DNA from: Lepeophtheirus salmonis
Taxonomy: Eukaryota; Arthropoda; Copepoda; Siphonostomatoida; Caligidae
DNA length: 64,000 nt
Direction of reading: 5' to 3'
Assembly: GCF_016086655.4 (NCBI RefSeq)
Contig: NC_052132.2
Span: 6,512,805 to 6,576,804 of the forward strand
Numbering within the stretch: the first letter of the stretch is position 1; every line of letters starts with the position of its first letter. The position numbers and the translations under genes are program-made. The notes below the pieces were generated by a model. The model saw nothing but the letters and a program-made list of their open reading frames with translations, did not search any database and was not told the origin of the DNA. Positions 37,440 to 48,134 of the stretch are shown one piece after another.

Positions 37440-39330
37440 CTTACCCTCACGCCTTCAAAGTCATCACATATAAGATGTCTGGAGATTCTGGTTCATCTCC
37501 AGACAGTCTCCATGAGCCATCCTCCACCAAACTCATCCTCTTTAGATGTTTCTTCAAGGTCACAAAACTTAAAACCTTTTTTATTGATGTTCTTCTCTCT
37601 TTATATATTTTCCATCCCTCATAAAGACGAGGGAAAAAGTACTTTGTTTGCCAACGACTTGGATCACCAGACATAATTTTTTTTTCTCATTTCAGTTGTA
37701 CTTCCAATGTCGACTTTTCAGTCGGCATATCAGCCGTATTATTGTTATGGTCCTTTACCCATAACTTGTTTATAGAACCTTTCAATCTCAGCCAATATCC
37801 TTTCTTGCAATACAGTAATGGTTCCTCTTCATTTTTTTTTACAGACAACTATGGCAGCCATACAATCCGTAGGAAAAACTACCGTCCAAACCTGAATGTT
37901 TTTCCATTCGAACAAAATCTGATAATCCTTGAAAAATTCCTTCTAACTCCGTTATACTAGTTCCATTTCAATAGCGGTCAAGAATATATTCGTCCCACCA
38001 CGAAATACACCAGCCATACCCAACCTTAACTTCAATTTTTGATCCGTCAGTGAACACATTTATTCATCGAGGAATTGCAGATCCTTCATAGTCCAAAAAA
38101 AGGGCAGTTATAAGGTTTATGGACTATTTTTTCTAAGGTGGATCAAATTTGTGGAGTATTTTATCAAAGTCTTGCTGGAGAGTGGGGTTGTCCTCCTTTT
38201 GTTCTTTAAACATCATCCATAATTCTGAATCTAGCTGGCATTGCATGTCTTTTCATACTAAGATGTAAAGGTTCCATATTGAAAATAATCTTCATTGCTT
38301 TTGTTGGAGTTGATGGCATCGCTACACACATCAAGAGACAGGCTAGTCTATTGACCCTTCAAAACTTAGTGATGTTTTCTTGTATGATCCGGAGTGCCCA
38401 TATTGCTACCCCATAAAATAACACTGATTCCAAGCATGCCTCTTGAACCCATTTGAAGATCATAGCCCAGAGGTCCCATTTGAAACAAATTAAAGACATT
38501 CTTTTGTTGGATTGAAGAAGAAAACATGTGAGTTCTCTGTTTATCAAGTAAATTGTTTACCATTGAATTGTGCATGGGAAGAAGGTTGTCAAATGCTCCT
38601 TCGATGCCAAAGAAAACGATTATGGCATGCTTTGTATTAAAAACGGCACTTTTTACCTTATCAATCACTTTACCAATTGCTAAATCTGTAGACGTTCACC
38701 TTTGGAAACCAAACTGATTAGTTACTTGTACTTTTAGCTTCAACGATTGGATATGCCAAAACACCTCTCTTTCTAGTTTTTTAGCTATTGTGTTCGCTAG
38801 GGTAATTGGTCTATATGCTTTTGGATGTGTATAATGATTTTTACTCGATTTTGGTTAGAAAATGACCCTAGCTTAGCTCCATATCTTAGGAACTTAGGAA
38901 AATTTAAGTGATAACTTAAATATAAAAGCTATCCTGCCATAGTATTTATCTGATAAGTCATAAGGTCCGGGGTCTTTAAAATTATTGAATATGCTAAATA
39001 CTCCCCCCACAATTGAATTATTTATATCGTTTACCCATATATCATGAGTGTTTCTATTTGTTATTTATCAGATTTAAAGTTTTTTCCTTTGATTCATTGC
39101 CCTTCTTCAAACACATATCCTCATCAGGCAGTTTATCTGGTGGGAGTGCTGTCATTTTTTCCTAGCGAAGAGAATACTTCATAACTTGGTTTCCCTTATA
39201 CTTTAATATCAATGAAGTACACTTAAATTTTACGTCATGTATTACGTAGGAACCCTTTCCAGCACGCAGCCTCAGATATGCTAACAAATCCTCCTCTGAA
39301 TTAAACATCAGATGCAAATCCAGACGAGTT
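37440..39330 (-). mobile_element. Non-LTR retrotransposon (LINE) remnant
   Basis: On the minus strand, 38668-38366 reads IDKVKSAVFNTKHAIIVFFG then IEGAFDNLLP, matching the A-motif region of reverse transcriptase (FLDIEGAFD in active elements; here the first Asp is G). Before it (38880-38700), blocks such as AYRPIT-like and 'TNQFGFQR' correspond to the fingers. After it (38420-38170), RVNRLACLLMCVAMPSTPTK and MEPLHLSMKRHAMPARFR match the thumb/C-terminal part of Jockey/R1-like elements. Many stops and frameshifts are present, and the endonuclease is not seen. The limits are approximate. Confidence 0.72.
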
Positions 39331-39459
39331 TAGTTTAAAGTTTTTTTTTTACGACGAGAAAAATAATAAAAAATCTCTTTAGCAATACATAAACAACTTT
39401 GTGGGAGAGTACCGGCATTGTTTGGAGCTATTAGGCGTCATTGAACAGACAAAGAGAAT

Positions 39460-40790
39460 AGTCACAAACTTTTCTTTTATAATACAGATATGATACAAGC
39501 ACTCCCTCTTTTTCCCTTTTTAAAACGACGTACTGAGATATTGCTACAAACGCTCGTTGCTAAGCTTAGTCTCAAGTCACTTTTTTACTTTTTTATATGT
39601 AGCGCGTCAACATAAAATTAATCTTGAAGAAGAATAAAAATTGGAGAAAATTCCTATGTATTTTTATGTATATTAAACATACATACACCCCAAGAATTTG
39701 AACTATATATTAGGACCTTAATTTGATTTAAGAGACTCATATCGGTCCCAAGATATCCTGTTTAAAATAAAATCTATTATTTTAGTATTTTTATTCTATT
39801 ATTAAACTCAATTTGAAGAAAATTATTTTAGCTTAGTTTTGTGTACTTTTCAGTACTTCCTTTTTCTATACTTTTTTAATATGAAGTGCTGAGCTTTAAA
39901 TACACACACTCTTTGATAAACCTCATCTAAAGTAACAATTCTTATTATTAAAATGTTATGCATCAATAGAAAAACAATCTAGAACACAAATCAAGATATG
40001 AATAATGTACTTTGTATTTAAATACAGCTCAATGTTCCTTAGACAAATTTGAGTCAACTATTATATTATTATTTAAATTTGTGGTATGAGTGTATATACT
40101 CAAATGCATAGCTATAGGGTAGAACCTTCATTTTACTTAAGGGACTCGTGTTAGCTCTGATATGGCCAACACTTTTTAATAAAATCTATTAACATTAATA
40201 ATTTTTGGTAGAAATTGAGGTTAATTCTTCAATTGGGAGAAAATCATTCTAGCCGGTTTTGTGTTGACAGGCAATATATGTATTCCCCTTTTCTTTTCTT
40301 TTTTAATAGGACATGCTGAGCTTTATATAAACACGCTCATTGCTATGTTCCGTCTAAGGTCACATTCATTATTTTTTTATATGCGATCAGTCAACATAAA
40401 AACAATCTTTAACAAATTAAAGAAAAGTAGAAAATCCCAATTTATTTTTATAACTCAAATATTCATACAAGCCAATATTTCTTAGACATAGTTGAGTCAA
40501 TTATAGCGTTGTTATTCAAATTTGTGGGGATGATTATAGATACTCAAGAATTAATCTATAGTTTAGAAACTTTATTATATTTAATATACTCATATTGTAT
40601 CTTAATAATAAATAAGTGGTTTGATTGAAATTGAAATTTGTCAAAGAGTACAAATGTAATCCATTATTAATTTTGAGAAAACATTTTTAACTGGTTTTCA
40701 CATAAACTAAACAATATCTTTATTCTTTTTTATATGACGCGCTGAGCTTTAGCTACACAGGCTCGATTTTAAAAATAAGTTCTCCACAGA
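39460..40790. repeat. Family D tandem array, period about 427 bp
   Basis: The landmark GAGCTTT recurs at 39891, 40318 and 40744 (spacings 427 and 426), and a weaker unit begins near 39530. Each unit repeats the order 'tttttaatatgaagtgctgagcttt', 'gtcaacataaaa...aatct', 'tagacaaatttgagtcaa', 'tactcaa', 'ggactc...gatatgg' with substantial divergence. Single units or pieces also occur near 6040-6700 (reversed), 8684-8740, 17060-17160 and 62640-63050. It is non-coding; the 74-codon frame at 40261-40485 is repeat. Confidence 0.75.
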
Positions 40791-41415
40791 CCAACTTTGA
40801 TTTATTAAAACAGATTACACGTTAGAAAAAAAGAGAAATATTATCATTACTCACTAGTGAGAACACGTCATCTTAAAGATATCAAACGAAAAATTAAAAA
40901 GATTTTATTTATATTTAATTTGTTTATGTTAAAATTCCAAACTAAACCAATCTACTCTAAATATATATCAGGTAAATTTATATTCTAAAACCTCCTTATA
41001 CATAACATTTTTTGTTGTCTTCTGTCCATTTGCTGTTAATTTAATCAAACCTGGACCCCATTTTAAAACTCTTGAAAATTCAACATATTTGACCAATTTC
41101 AAGCATTTGAAAATACTGATTTTGCTAAACATAAAGCATTTTTTTCAAATGTTTGACTTTTTCATTTATTTATTGTTATTGCAATTGCTAACTTAATTGG
41201 GAACTTTTTTCCGGGATTGTGAACAGAACATAAAATTGAACGGCGTTCCATGGAAAGTGCGTTCAATGAACAGAACGTATATATTTTTTTAACAATGAAC
41301 GCTGAAAGCTAAAAATAAGATTTTAGCATTCTATTCCAATTGATTATAGTTATTTCGGAAGGGGTGTAGTTGTCCACAAACCTTGGGATAAGTATCCTAG
41401 AAACACAACTATGCA
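40791..41415. other. AT-rich spacer
   Basis: A cluster of 'gaacg' words near 41215-41310 ('gaacagaacgtatata', 'aatgaacgctgaaagc') resembles hAT-type terminal sequence, also echoed at 43395-43430. No gene is seen. Confidence 0.45.
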
Positions 41416-41417
41416 TA

Positions 41418-41977
41418 CAGGTGTGCATGTCTAAAACTGAACACTCCTTTAAATTTTAGGCGTTTTTCCTTGTCTACAGGCCTGAGGGCTTGACGAGGGG
41501 CTCTCTTGTAGATCTTAAGGCCAATATCTTTCTTAACTAGCCGGTCCACGGTCCTTCTGCTGACGTTGAGCTCCCTGGAGAGGCCGCTGACGGTGACCTT
41601 GCCTCTCTAGTCCTCGACAGACTTTTTCAAGGCAGCAACCATTTTGTCCGACCTTTGAGGCCTTGACTTAGATCTTGTGGTCGCCTCAGGAGTCCCTTTG
41701 GCTACCACACTGTAAATGGTGGTGCAGCTGCAGTTCAGAACCTTGGCAATTTCAGTGGGAGTTTTTCTCCACGCAGAAAGTTCCAAAAGTGCGACTCGAC
41801 GTCTCTCCATATTATCGGCTGTTGCTTCACTGCTGCTATTTAGATTTTGCTGCAGTTTTGTTTATAACTAGTCGAGACCCTTGCCTCGAAGTATAAACCG
41901 GTTACAACTCAATGACATCACGAATATGTGCATGGCGTAAAATTCAAAGGAATACTCAGTTTTAGACGCATACACCT
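41418..41977 (-). mobile_element. Internally deleted mariner keeping only the DNA-binding region
   Basis: The ends are CAGGTGT...ACACCTG inverted repeats of ~40 bp with mismatches (both continue to CTAAAACTGA and CCTTT(A/G)AATTTTA), flanked by TA (41416-41417, 41978-41979). Frame 41810-41607 encodes MERRRVALLELSAWRKTPTE, IAKVLNCSCTTIYSVVAKG, a first helix-turn-helix. After one stop at about 41609, the frame continues KVTVSGLSRELNVSRRTVDR, a second helix-turn-helix. It then runs directly into the far terminal repeat, so the whole catalytic domain is missing in a 560-bp element. Confidence 0.85.
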
Positions 41978-42559
41978 GTATTTAGAGGGCAATTTTTGAA
42001 ATTGGGGAGGGACCTAAAGCCTCCTCCCATGCAGACACCCCTTATATTAATATTTATGTAAATGTGAATTAACCACTTTAAAAAGTACATAATGATAATT
42101 CATTTACTTTTTACGCAGTAATAATTCAATTTTTGCTGTACTCAGTGAAACACAATCTCAAGCTCTTAACCATTTTAAGAGTAATTTACAACCCAAAATT
42201 CAGTCAATATTCGAATTGATATTATGTTTTATGTTGCAATCAAGGTTAATAGTCAAAGTTTTATGAAAAATACACGTATTATATAATCAAAGGTTCAATA
42301 ATTTATATTTATAAAATGACAGGCAATATTTTAAAGAGAACTTATAGTAAATTATGGGTTTTGAATTCAAATTTATGGGATGAATTAAAATACCCAAGAG
42401 TTTTAACTGTAGTTTAAAACCCCTGTTTTATCTATTTAACTTAATTTGGCTCCAATATTGTCTTAAAAATATAATTTATTAATTTTCTAATTCCATAAAT
42501 GTGCGGTGAATTTTATTTCTTTCAATACAATTTGCAGGGCCTCCGGTGAATTAATCAAT

Positions 42560-42840
42560 CACCATCAAGGTTATAGAAATGCAAAGTTATACCACAACGC
42601 ATGTACGACTGATGTTTGACTTCCACCACTCTTTTTAATGTTGACGTCATAGTGTATGAGTGATTGTGTGTTTGGTCCAAATTTCACTTTCTTGCCCAGT
42701 AATCGCTCCGATACATCAAAATGAAAATTCTAACCACGGTGACGTCATAGACTATAATTGGTAGCGTGTTTTTTGTCAAAATCTGCCTGTCTTGCCTGGC
42801 AGTCGATACAATACATCATATTGAAAATTCTTTTATTTCT
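42560..42840. repeat. Dispersed repeat family B with an internal duplication
   Basis: It shares 'acttccaccactctttttaa' and 'gtctgtcttgc(t/c)' with 11610-11840. Within it, two related modules each contain 'gacgtcat', a 'cttgcc' block, and 'gatacatca...tgaaaattct' (ending near 42731 and 42833), so it is a two-unit array. Confidence 0.65.
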
Positions 42841-44839
42841 ATTAGACTTGAGAATCATTTGCTTATTGAAATGAATTATAATTTGTTTGATGATGAATTC
42901 CATGTTCAATTTTGAGAAAAACTATTTTAGCTTCCTTTTGTGTTGACTTGATATAAATATGCAATTTTATTACAATGCCTCTGTATTACTAGAGTTGGTC
43001 AATAGTAATGATTAATGGATTTTAATAATTAATTACGAGGAAGTTATCTATCTTTAGATATGAGATTATGAGGAGATCAATAAAAATCACAATGGGCATA
43101 GTTATTTTACTTCTGTAAAAATAAAATATTCTTATTTTTATTGGGGTATTATTGTTTTGAACTTTAGTTTGATTTTTTTTTTTATGATTCCCATAGACAT
43201 TTCAGACAAAGAAAGCTTTGGCGCCGCAGACATACATTAAAGCATTCTTGTTTTTCTAAATTCAATTTAATTTAGCAATCTCATTTGGAGTATTGGACAT
43301 TTTATGCCTCAAAAATTGTACAACTCATTCAACGAGCCCCCTAATGTATGTATGTATACTGTAAACGCCTGGTACTAAATAATAATTGGAACACCGAACG
43401 GAGCGAAAATAATGACTGAACGATGAACGCTAATCAAAAAATAAGAATTGAACAAAACACCAAATTAGTGGACCGCTTACAACCCTGCAGTTTTCTAATA
43501 AGTGAAAATGGGAAGTCTTGGAATAAATGCAATTTTTCAGTAATTTGGACCCTGAGTAATAATTTTAGGTCTAATTTCTTCAAAAACTACACGGGTAATT
43601 TTAATAATATAAGATAAGATGTTCCTCCATAATGAAAATATATACATATTAAGACAAACTCATTAATCATCTACCTAATTCTCTTTTTTAGTTCGTATTC
43701 CAAATTCGTTATCCATTTTTCCGTTTGTTCAATAATTTTTTGTTTTTTTTGGATTTATATTTTTTTGGTGCATTTTCAAATCGACAACTCATACCTTTAA
43801 AAAAAACTTTGAGACATGGGGAATCAGTCTTTTTTTATTAAAAAATCAACTTATTACCAAAAAAAACCCCCAAAAAACTGGCCCTCCAGAGCCCATGAAT
43901 CTGGTCTGATCAGAATGTAACATATCTGTACGTATGTAACTCAGAATTCTGAACAACTTTTATATTATGTCGAAAGTCTGTATCTGTGTCTTTTTTTTAA
44001 AGTTTTTCCAGTTAGAACGAACGGAAATCAGACTCACACACAAATTATTTTAATAATATACGTAGAATATGTCTAAGTATATAGGAACTTCATAGTTTTT
44101 TTATGATTTTAGTTTTGATATTTGATGAAATGAGAAAAAACTGCATTCTTCTCTTATATGGATTTTTCAAGATGCACAAGCCATTAGATAAGAGAAATCA
44201 AAAAACAAAACTCTAAAAGTAAATGTTTAAAAAAATACCTGATTCGTTTACTGTCTTTAATAAGGAAAATGGGATCTAAACTTTTTCCTCCTTTATCCTA
44301 AAACTTAGCTATACATATAAGGCATAATAACTTATATATCATATTAATTCTTTTTCATAACTTTTTTTTTTTTACTATTCCTTTCATTGGTCAAATTGAC
44401 TAATTTTGTTATATGTTACAAGTAGGGTTTGATTCAAGTTACAATTAATGAATTTGAGTATTGAGTCAAGTCATGTTTGAGTAGTGGCAAAAAAAAAAAA
44501 AAATGTTTTTCTATTCCTAAAATCTACATTCAAATAAATTTGGAATTTTTCCTCATAAAATAACCCTTTAATTTCCCAAATTTCTCTGACAATAGTTGTT
44601 GAACGTTAAATCTCATTTGATATTCGGTGTTTCATTTCAGACTAAATAGTGTGTTAGTGTTTTAACTTAAGAGTTCTCACGATTTTTATTTGACATTTTT
44701 CATTTGAATTTTAGAAGTGTCAGGCTTTTAAGGGAAGACTATTTATTTTGAAATGTTTATCTGTGTGCTTTAAATTTTTCTATCATATATTTTATCTAGT
44801 AGTCGTGTTTTAACTAAGAAATTTGAGCAAATGCGCAGA
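42841..44839. other. AT-rich spacer with repeat fragments
   Basis: Contains a piece of family D near 42890-42960, an A-rich tract, and the unrecognised 64-codon frame 43423-43617. A GAGTCAAG-rich fragment near 44425-44480 resembles 59815-59960. No gene is supported. Confidence 0.45.
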
Positions 44840-45165
44840 TAGGACGTAGTGCCCCCCCAATTAAGGAATTTTTGCCTTTTACTGAAAAATATGATAGTTG
44901 AATTTTGTTTCGAAAAATTTTATTTAATTTTTCAGTTTATTTTTCCAAAAAAATTAATTTTCCAATTTTTTTTTATAATTTTTTCTGAACAGCTGTGGAT
45001 TGTCGATTTTTTTCCAAATTTTTTTTTTTTAATTTTTAAAATATTTTCGAAAATATTAAATTTGTATGAATAGCCGTGGATTTTTGAACTTTTTTTCCAA
45101 TAAAAATTTAATATTTCAAATTTTTTTTTGTGACCAGTAGTGGATTTTTTGAAAGTTTTCAAACT
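44840..45165. repeat. Family C low-complexity repeat
   Basis: Starts 'gcgcagataggacgtagtgc' then a C run, then 'aattaaggaatttttgcctt', then units with 'gaacagctgtggattgtcga' and 'gaatagccgtggatttttga' about 70 bp apart. Overlapping open frames on both strands are products of the T/A runs. Confidence 0.65.
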
Positions 45166-45654
45166 TCATAAGCTTGAAAATCTGGATGGAACTATAAGAG
45201 TTTGGAAGTGATTATTAATCAAGAACAGAAGGTGTTCATCACTTGATGAATTCAAACTGCGAGAAATTTCCGTAAATTTCAACCTATCTCTTTTTCTTAA
45301 AAATAAAATATATATTTATAACTTAGGTTGATTTTTTTATAATTTCACAGCCAGACCAGTCCAAACAAAAGTTGGACCGAATTAGTTAAGACTATAGTTC
45401 AGACTTTTCTAGGTTTTTTGGTTGTCTAGAAATCCAACACTAATAATTAAATACGTTCAATTACTAGTTATGTATTAATAAAAGGAGAGAAACAAAATTT
45501 AGCATTGAAGTGATTGACCTGTATAATGTATTAATAATTACGATGAGTGAGAACAGGTATCAGTGGAATCGGCTTTATTGAGACGATTCTGATACTTCGA
45601 AAAAGACCGATGCTTGCCAATTTCGGTTCTCAATCATTTTAGCCACCTTTTGCT

Positions 45655-46040
45655 ACAATGAACAGGTCCAGCCTGGTGTCGAACTTTGCACACAGAAGTT
45701 TTCTGAATGTCAATGGTGATTGGGGTCTTCAGTTAGTCCCTTTTTGGATATCAGACTCTCTAAAGCTTCCCCTTAAGGTGGGTAGGCCTAGCTTTTCAAG
45801 CTTGTCGTGGAGGATTTTACTCCGCTTGAAATTGCGGTGCATGTTGGATTGGCTGCTGTCCAATTCGCAAGCAAAGGTATTGACGGTAACATTTCCTCTT
45901 TTCTCTTCAATGGTCCTTGTGGAAGCTCTTGCAGTCACCTGGTATACAGTTGAGGATTACAGCTCAGCACTTTAGAAATATTTGACGGTGATTTTCCACA
46001 TCCAGAAAACTCCAAAATATCAGCTCTGCATTACTCTATG
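45655..46040 (-). pseudogene. Tc1/mariner helix-turn-helix fragment
   Basis: Minus-strand pieces in shifting frames read ADILEFSGCGKSPSNISKVL (first helix-turn-helix) and, in frame 45938-45729, TIEEKRGNVTVNTFACELDS (second helix-turn-helix). Several frameshifts are present, and the catalytic region is absent. Confidence 0.6.
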
Positions 46041-46249
46041 TTTTTGGTTTATGACGCTCTTATTTCTTGGCTGATTTTTTTTTTTAAATTGTATTTTGCT
46101 ATTTGTTTAAATAGTGAACTCGGAACTATTCAATAAATAATACAATTTACAATACAAAATACGATAATGACGTAATGGTCTAATTACCACCCCATCTATT
46201 CTTTTTTTTTCTATTTTAGGAGAAAAAATTAATATATCACATTGTAATC

Positions 46250-46715
46250 TTTATTTTATCACGCAACTTTTCATCCAAGAAGAAACAGCAAAAAGATCGG
46301 TCAAAAGTTCGGCAAGATGAAGTAGTTAAAATTGTCATAAATCTGAGTCTTTCTCCCAAAAATAAGGCCTTCCATCGACAACCATGCCGATCAAGTGCTT
46401 CACCTTGGTCCTTTGTATGCCCAAGTAACCATTAGTGTTGACCTGGAGGCCTTAGGGGAACACATGAGGATGCATGACAAAGCCTTTAGAAAACCTATAC
46501 GAAACAGCATGACGTTGGCTGGGAACTTCGTTTCCATGCCATTTAGAGGCCTCAAATTCTTTCCTCACCTTACAAACGAATGTCTCACTGAGTCCCAGAG
46601 TTGGAGTAATTGCAAGGAGGACTCCGGGCCTTTTCCAAATATTGGGACAAATAATTTGTCAATTGATTCCATTTTTGTAACTAGTCCAGGTTTGAACGGA
46701 GAGTCTTGAAAAACA
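46250..46715 (-). pseudogene. Tc1/mariner catalytic-domain fragment related to 667-1497
   Basis: Minus-strand frames include RPLNGMETKFPANVMLF and, after a frameshift, SKASRSTLMVTW-like sequence, the part around the second catalytic Asp. The nucleotide phrases 'gcttcaccttggtc', 'acatgaggatgcatg' and 'caattgattccatttttg' match the copy at 667-1497. The plus-strand frame 46395-46709 is antisense to this and not a gene. Confidence 0.65.
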
Positions 46716-47094
46716 AAATCGGCTACCTATAGATTTACCAGTAGTTGGCAATTACTATATTAGTTCTCAAAATTGTTGAGATTATTCCAAATAATGATAC
46801 TAAATCATTAATAGTCCTTCAACTAATTATCTGAAAAAGTTATGAATGGATCCTCGGGGACCAGTTTTAGAAAATAGGGGATTGCCATATATTTCTTATA
46901 AGTTAATCAAAATAAGGATATCGTTCTTGGAGGTAGGGTAGGCTCTAGGAGGGGAACAAAAAATTTGCATAATATTAAAACCAACGGAAATATTGCATGC
47001 TCTAATTTTTAAATATTATTACTAGTGATGAACATTATGTTTAAAATTGGCATGTTACCGTAGACGGTATGCCTATGGTAACATTGGTATTGTT

Positions 47095-47165
47095 TTCAAA
47101 AGGGGGGGGGAAGGAAGAAAGGAAAAAAGAAGAAGAAGAAAAAAAAAAAAAAGAAGAGCCCCACC
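47095..47165. repeat. Purine microsatellite tract
   Basis: G9 is followed by GGAA/GAA-type repeats and an A run over about 60 bp. Confidence 0.85.
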
Positions 47166-47389
47166 AGTTTTTGCTTCCTGATAATTCTTGATGTCTGTTG
47201 GTTGCATAATTTAGTGTTGCATGAATTTTTTTGATTTTATCAACAATAAAACTGATTCATATTTATTTCACTGAGTGTTTTTTTTTTTTGTAATTTGAAC
47301 ACACACACATATACAGAGTGATTAAAAATCTGTTCTTTTAATCACTTGGTATATGTATTGTCGTTCTTAAAATAGGCTGTGACGTACCG

Positions 47390-47870
47390 AATGTCAGAGC
47401 TCTGGTACGTCAATAACTGTTACAAAAAGAAGCGAAAATCAACATGGTAACCCTAAAAATTTGAAGAAAGTTTTGAAGGAGATCAGCTACAATCAGCTGT
47501 GAAAAGGAAGGGGGGAGAAGAAAATAAACATGGACATTAGCAAGAATGATTCCAATCTCATTCCTACATTCTACTCTAAGTCATATAATGCCGCAACAGA
47601 TCCTCAAGGTTGTTCTTTGTCTTTCTATAAGCACACATTAATATTTAATCAGGTTTTGAATATAATTGAATCTGATAGGAAAGGAAGTTATCTACTCAGG
47701 AATGAGATAATAAGGACTACAGCTAAGAAAAAGAAAATTCGTTCTTTAGATTACCAATGTCAAAAAAGTGGGCCACTTAAAAAGGACATAAGATTTACAT
47801 CACTAGTTATTACGTCATCACCATTTGACCAAAAATATACTTCAATAACTAATACTATTGATACTTAAGT
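47390..47870. repeat. Dispersed repeat family A, reversed copy
   Basis: It reads 'aaaatcaacatggtaaccct', 'gatcagctacaatcagctgt', 'ataaacatggacattagcaa' and is colinear with 54170-54560 and, reversed, with 2130-2510. The 112-codon plus-strand frame here (47530-47868) is interrupted in the sister copy, so it is not treated as a gene. Confidence 0.7.
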
Positions 47871-48134
47871 TGATATAGTATTGTATATCTATATCACCGT
47901 CTTTGTAGGACTAGCTTCTATATCAAAAGGGAAATAATATAACTTATAAAGTTCTATTTATTTATTTAGTAAATATATATATAGATAAGATAAGGCTCAT
48001 TCATACTCGATATAAAACATGGCTTACTCATAGTAAATTGTCACGTCAAGATTTAAGCATTTAATGCAGTTGAAGTCTATTTGAACTTTTTTACAAAAAA
48101 AAAATATATATAATAATTTCTAAGTGAATAGAAA

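Noticed and set aside
44849..45162. Phe/Lys-rich frames on both strands
   Set aside because: They arise from T and A runs in family C repeats.
46395..46709. 104-codon plus-strand open frame
   Set aside because: It is antisense to a degenerate Tc1/mariner transposase read on the minus strand.
47530..47868. 112-codon plus-strand open frame
   Set aside because: It lies in a family A repeat; the sister copy at 54170-54560 has stops and indels in the same frame, and no protein family is recognisable.
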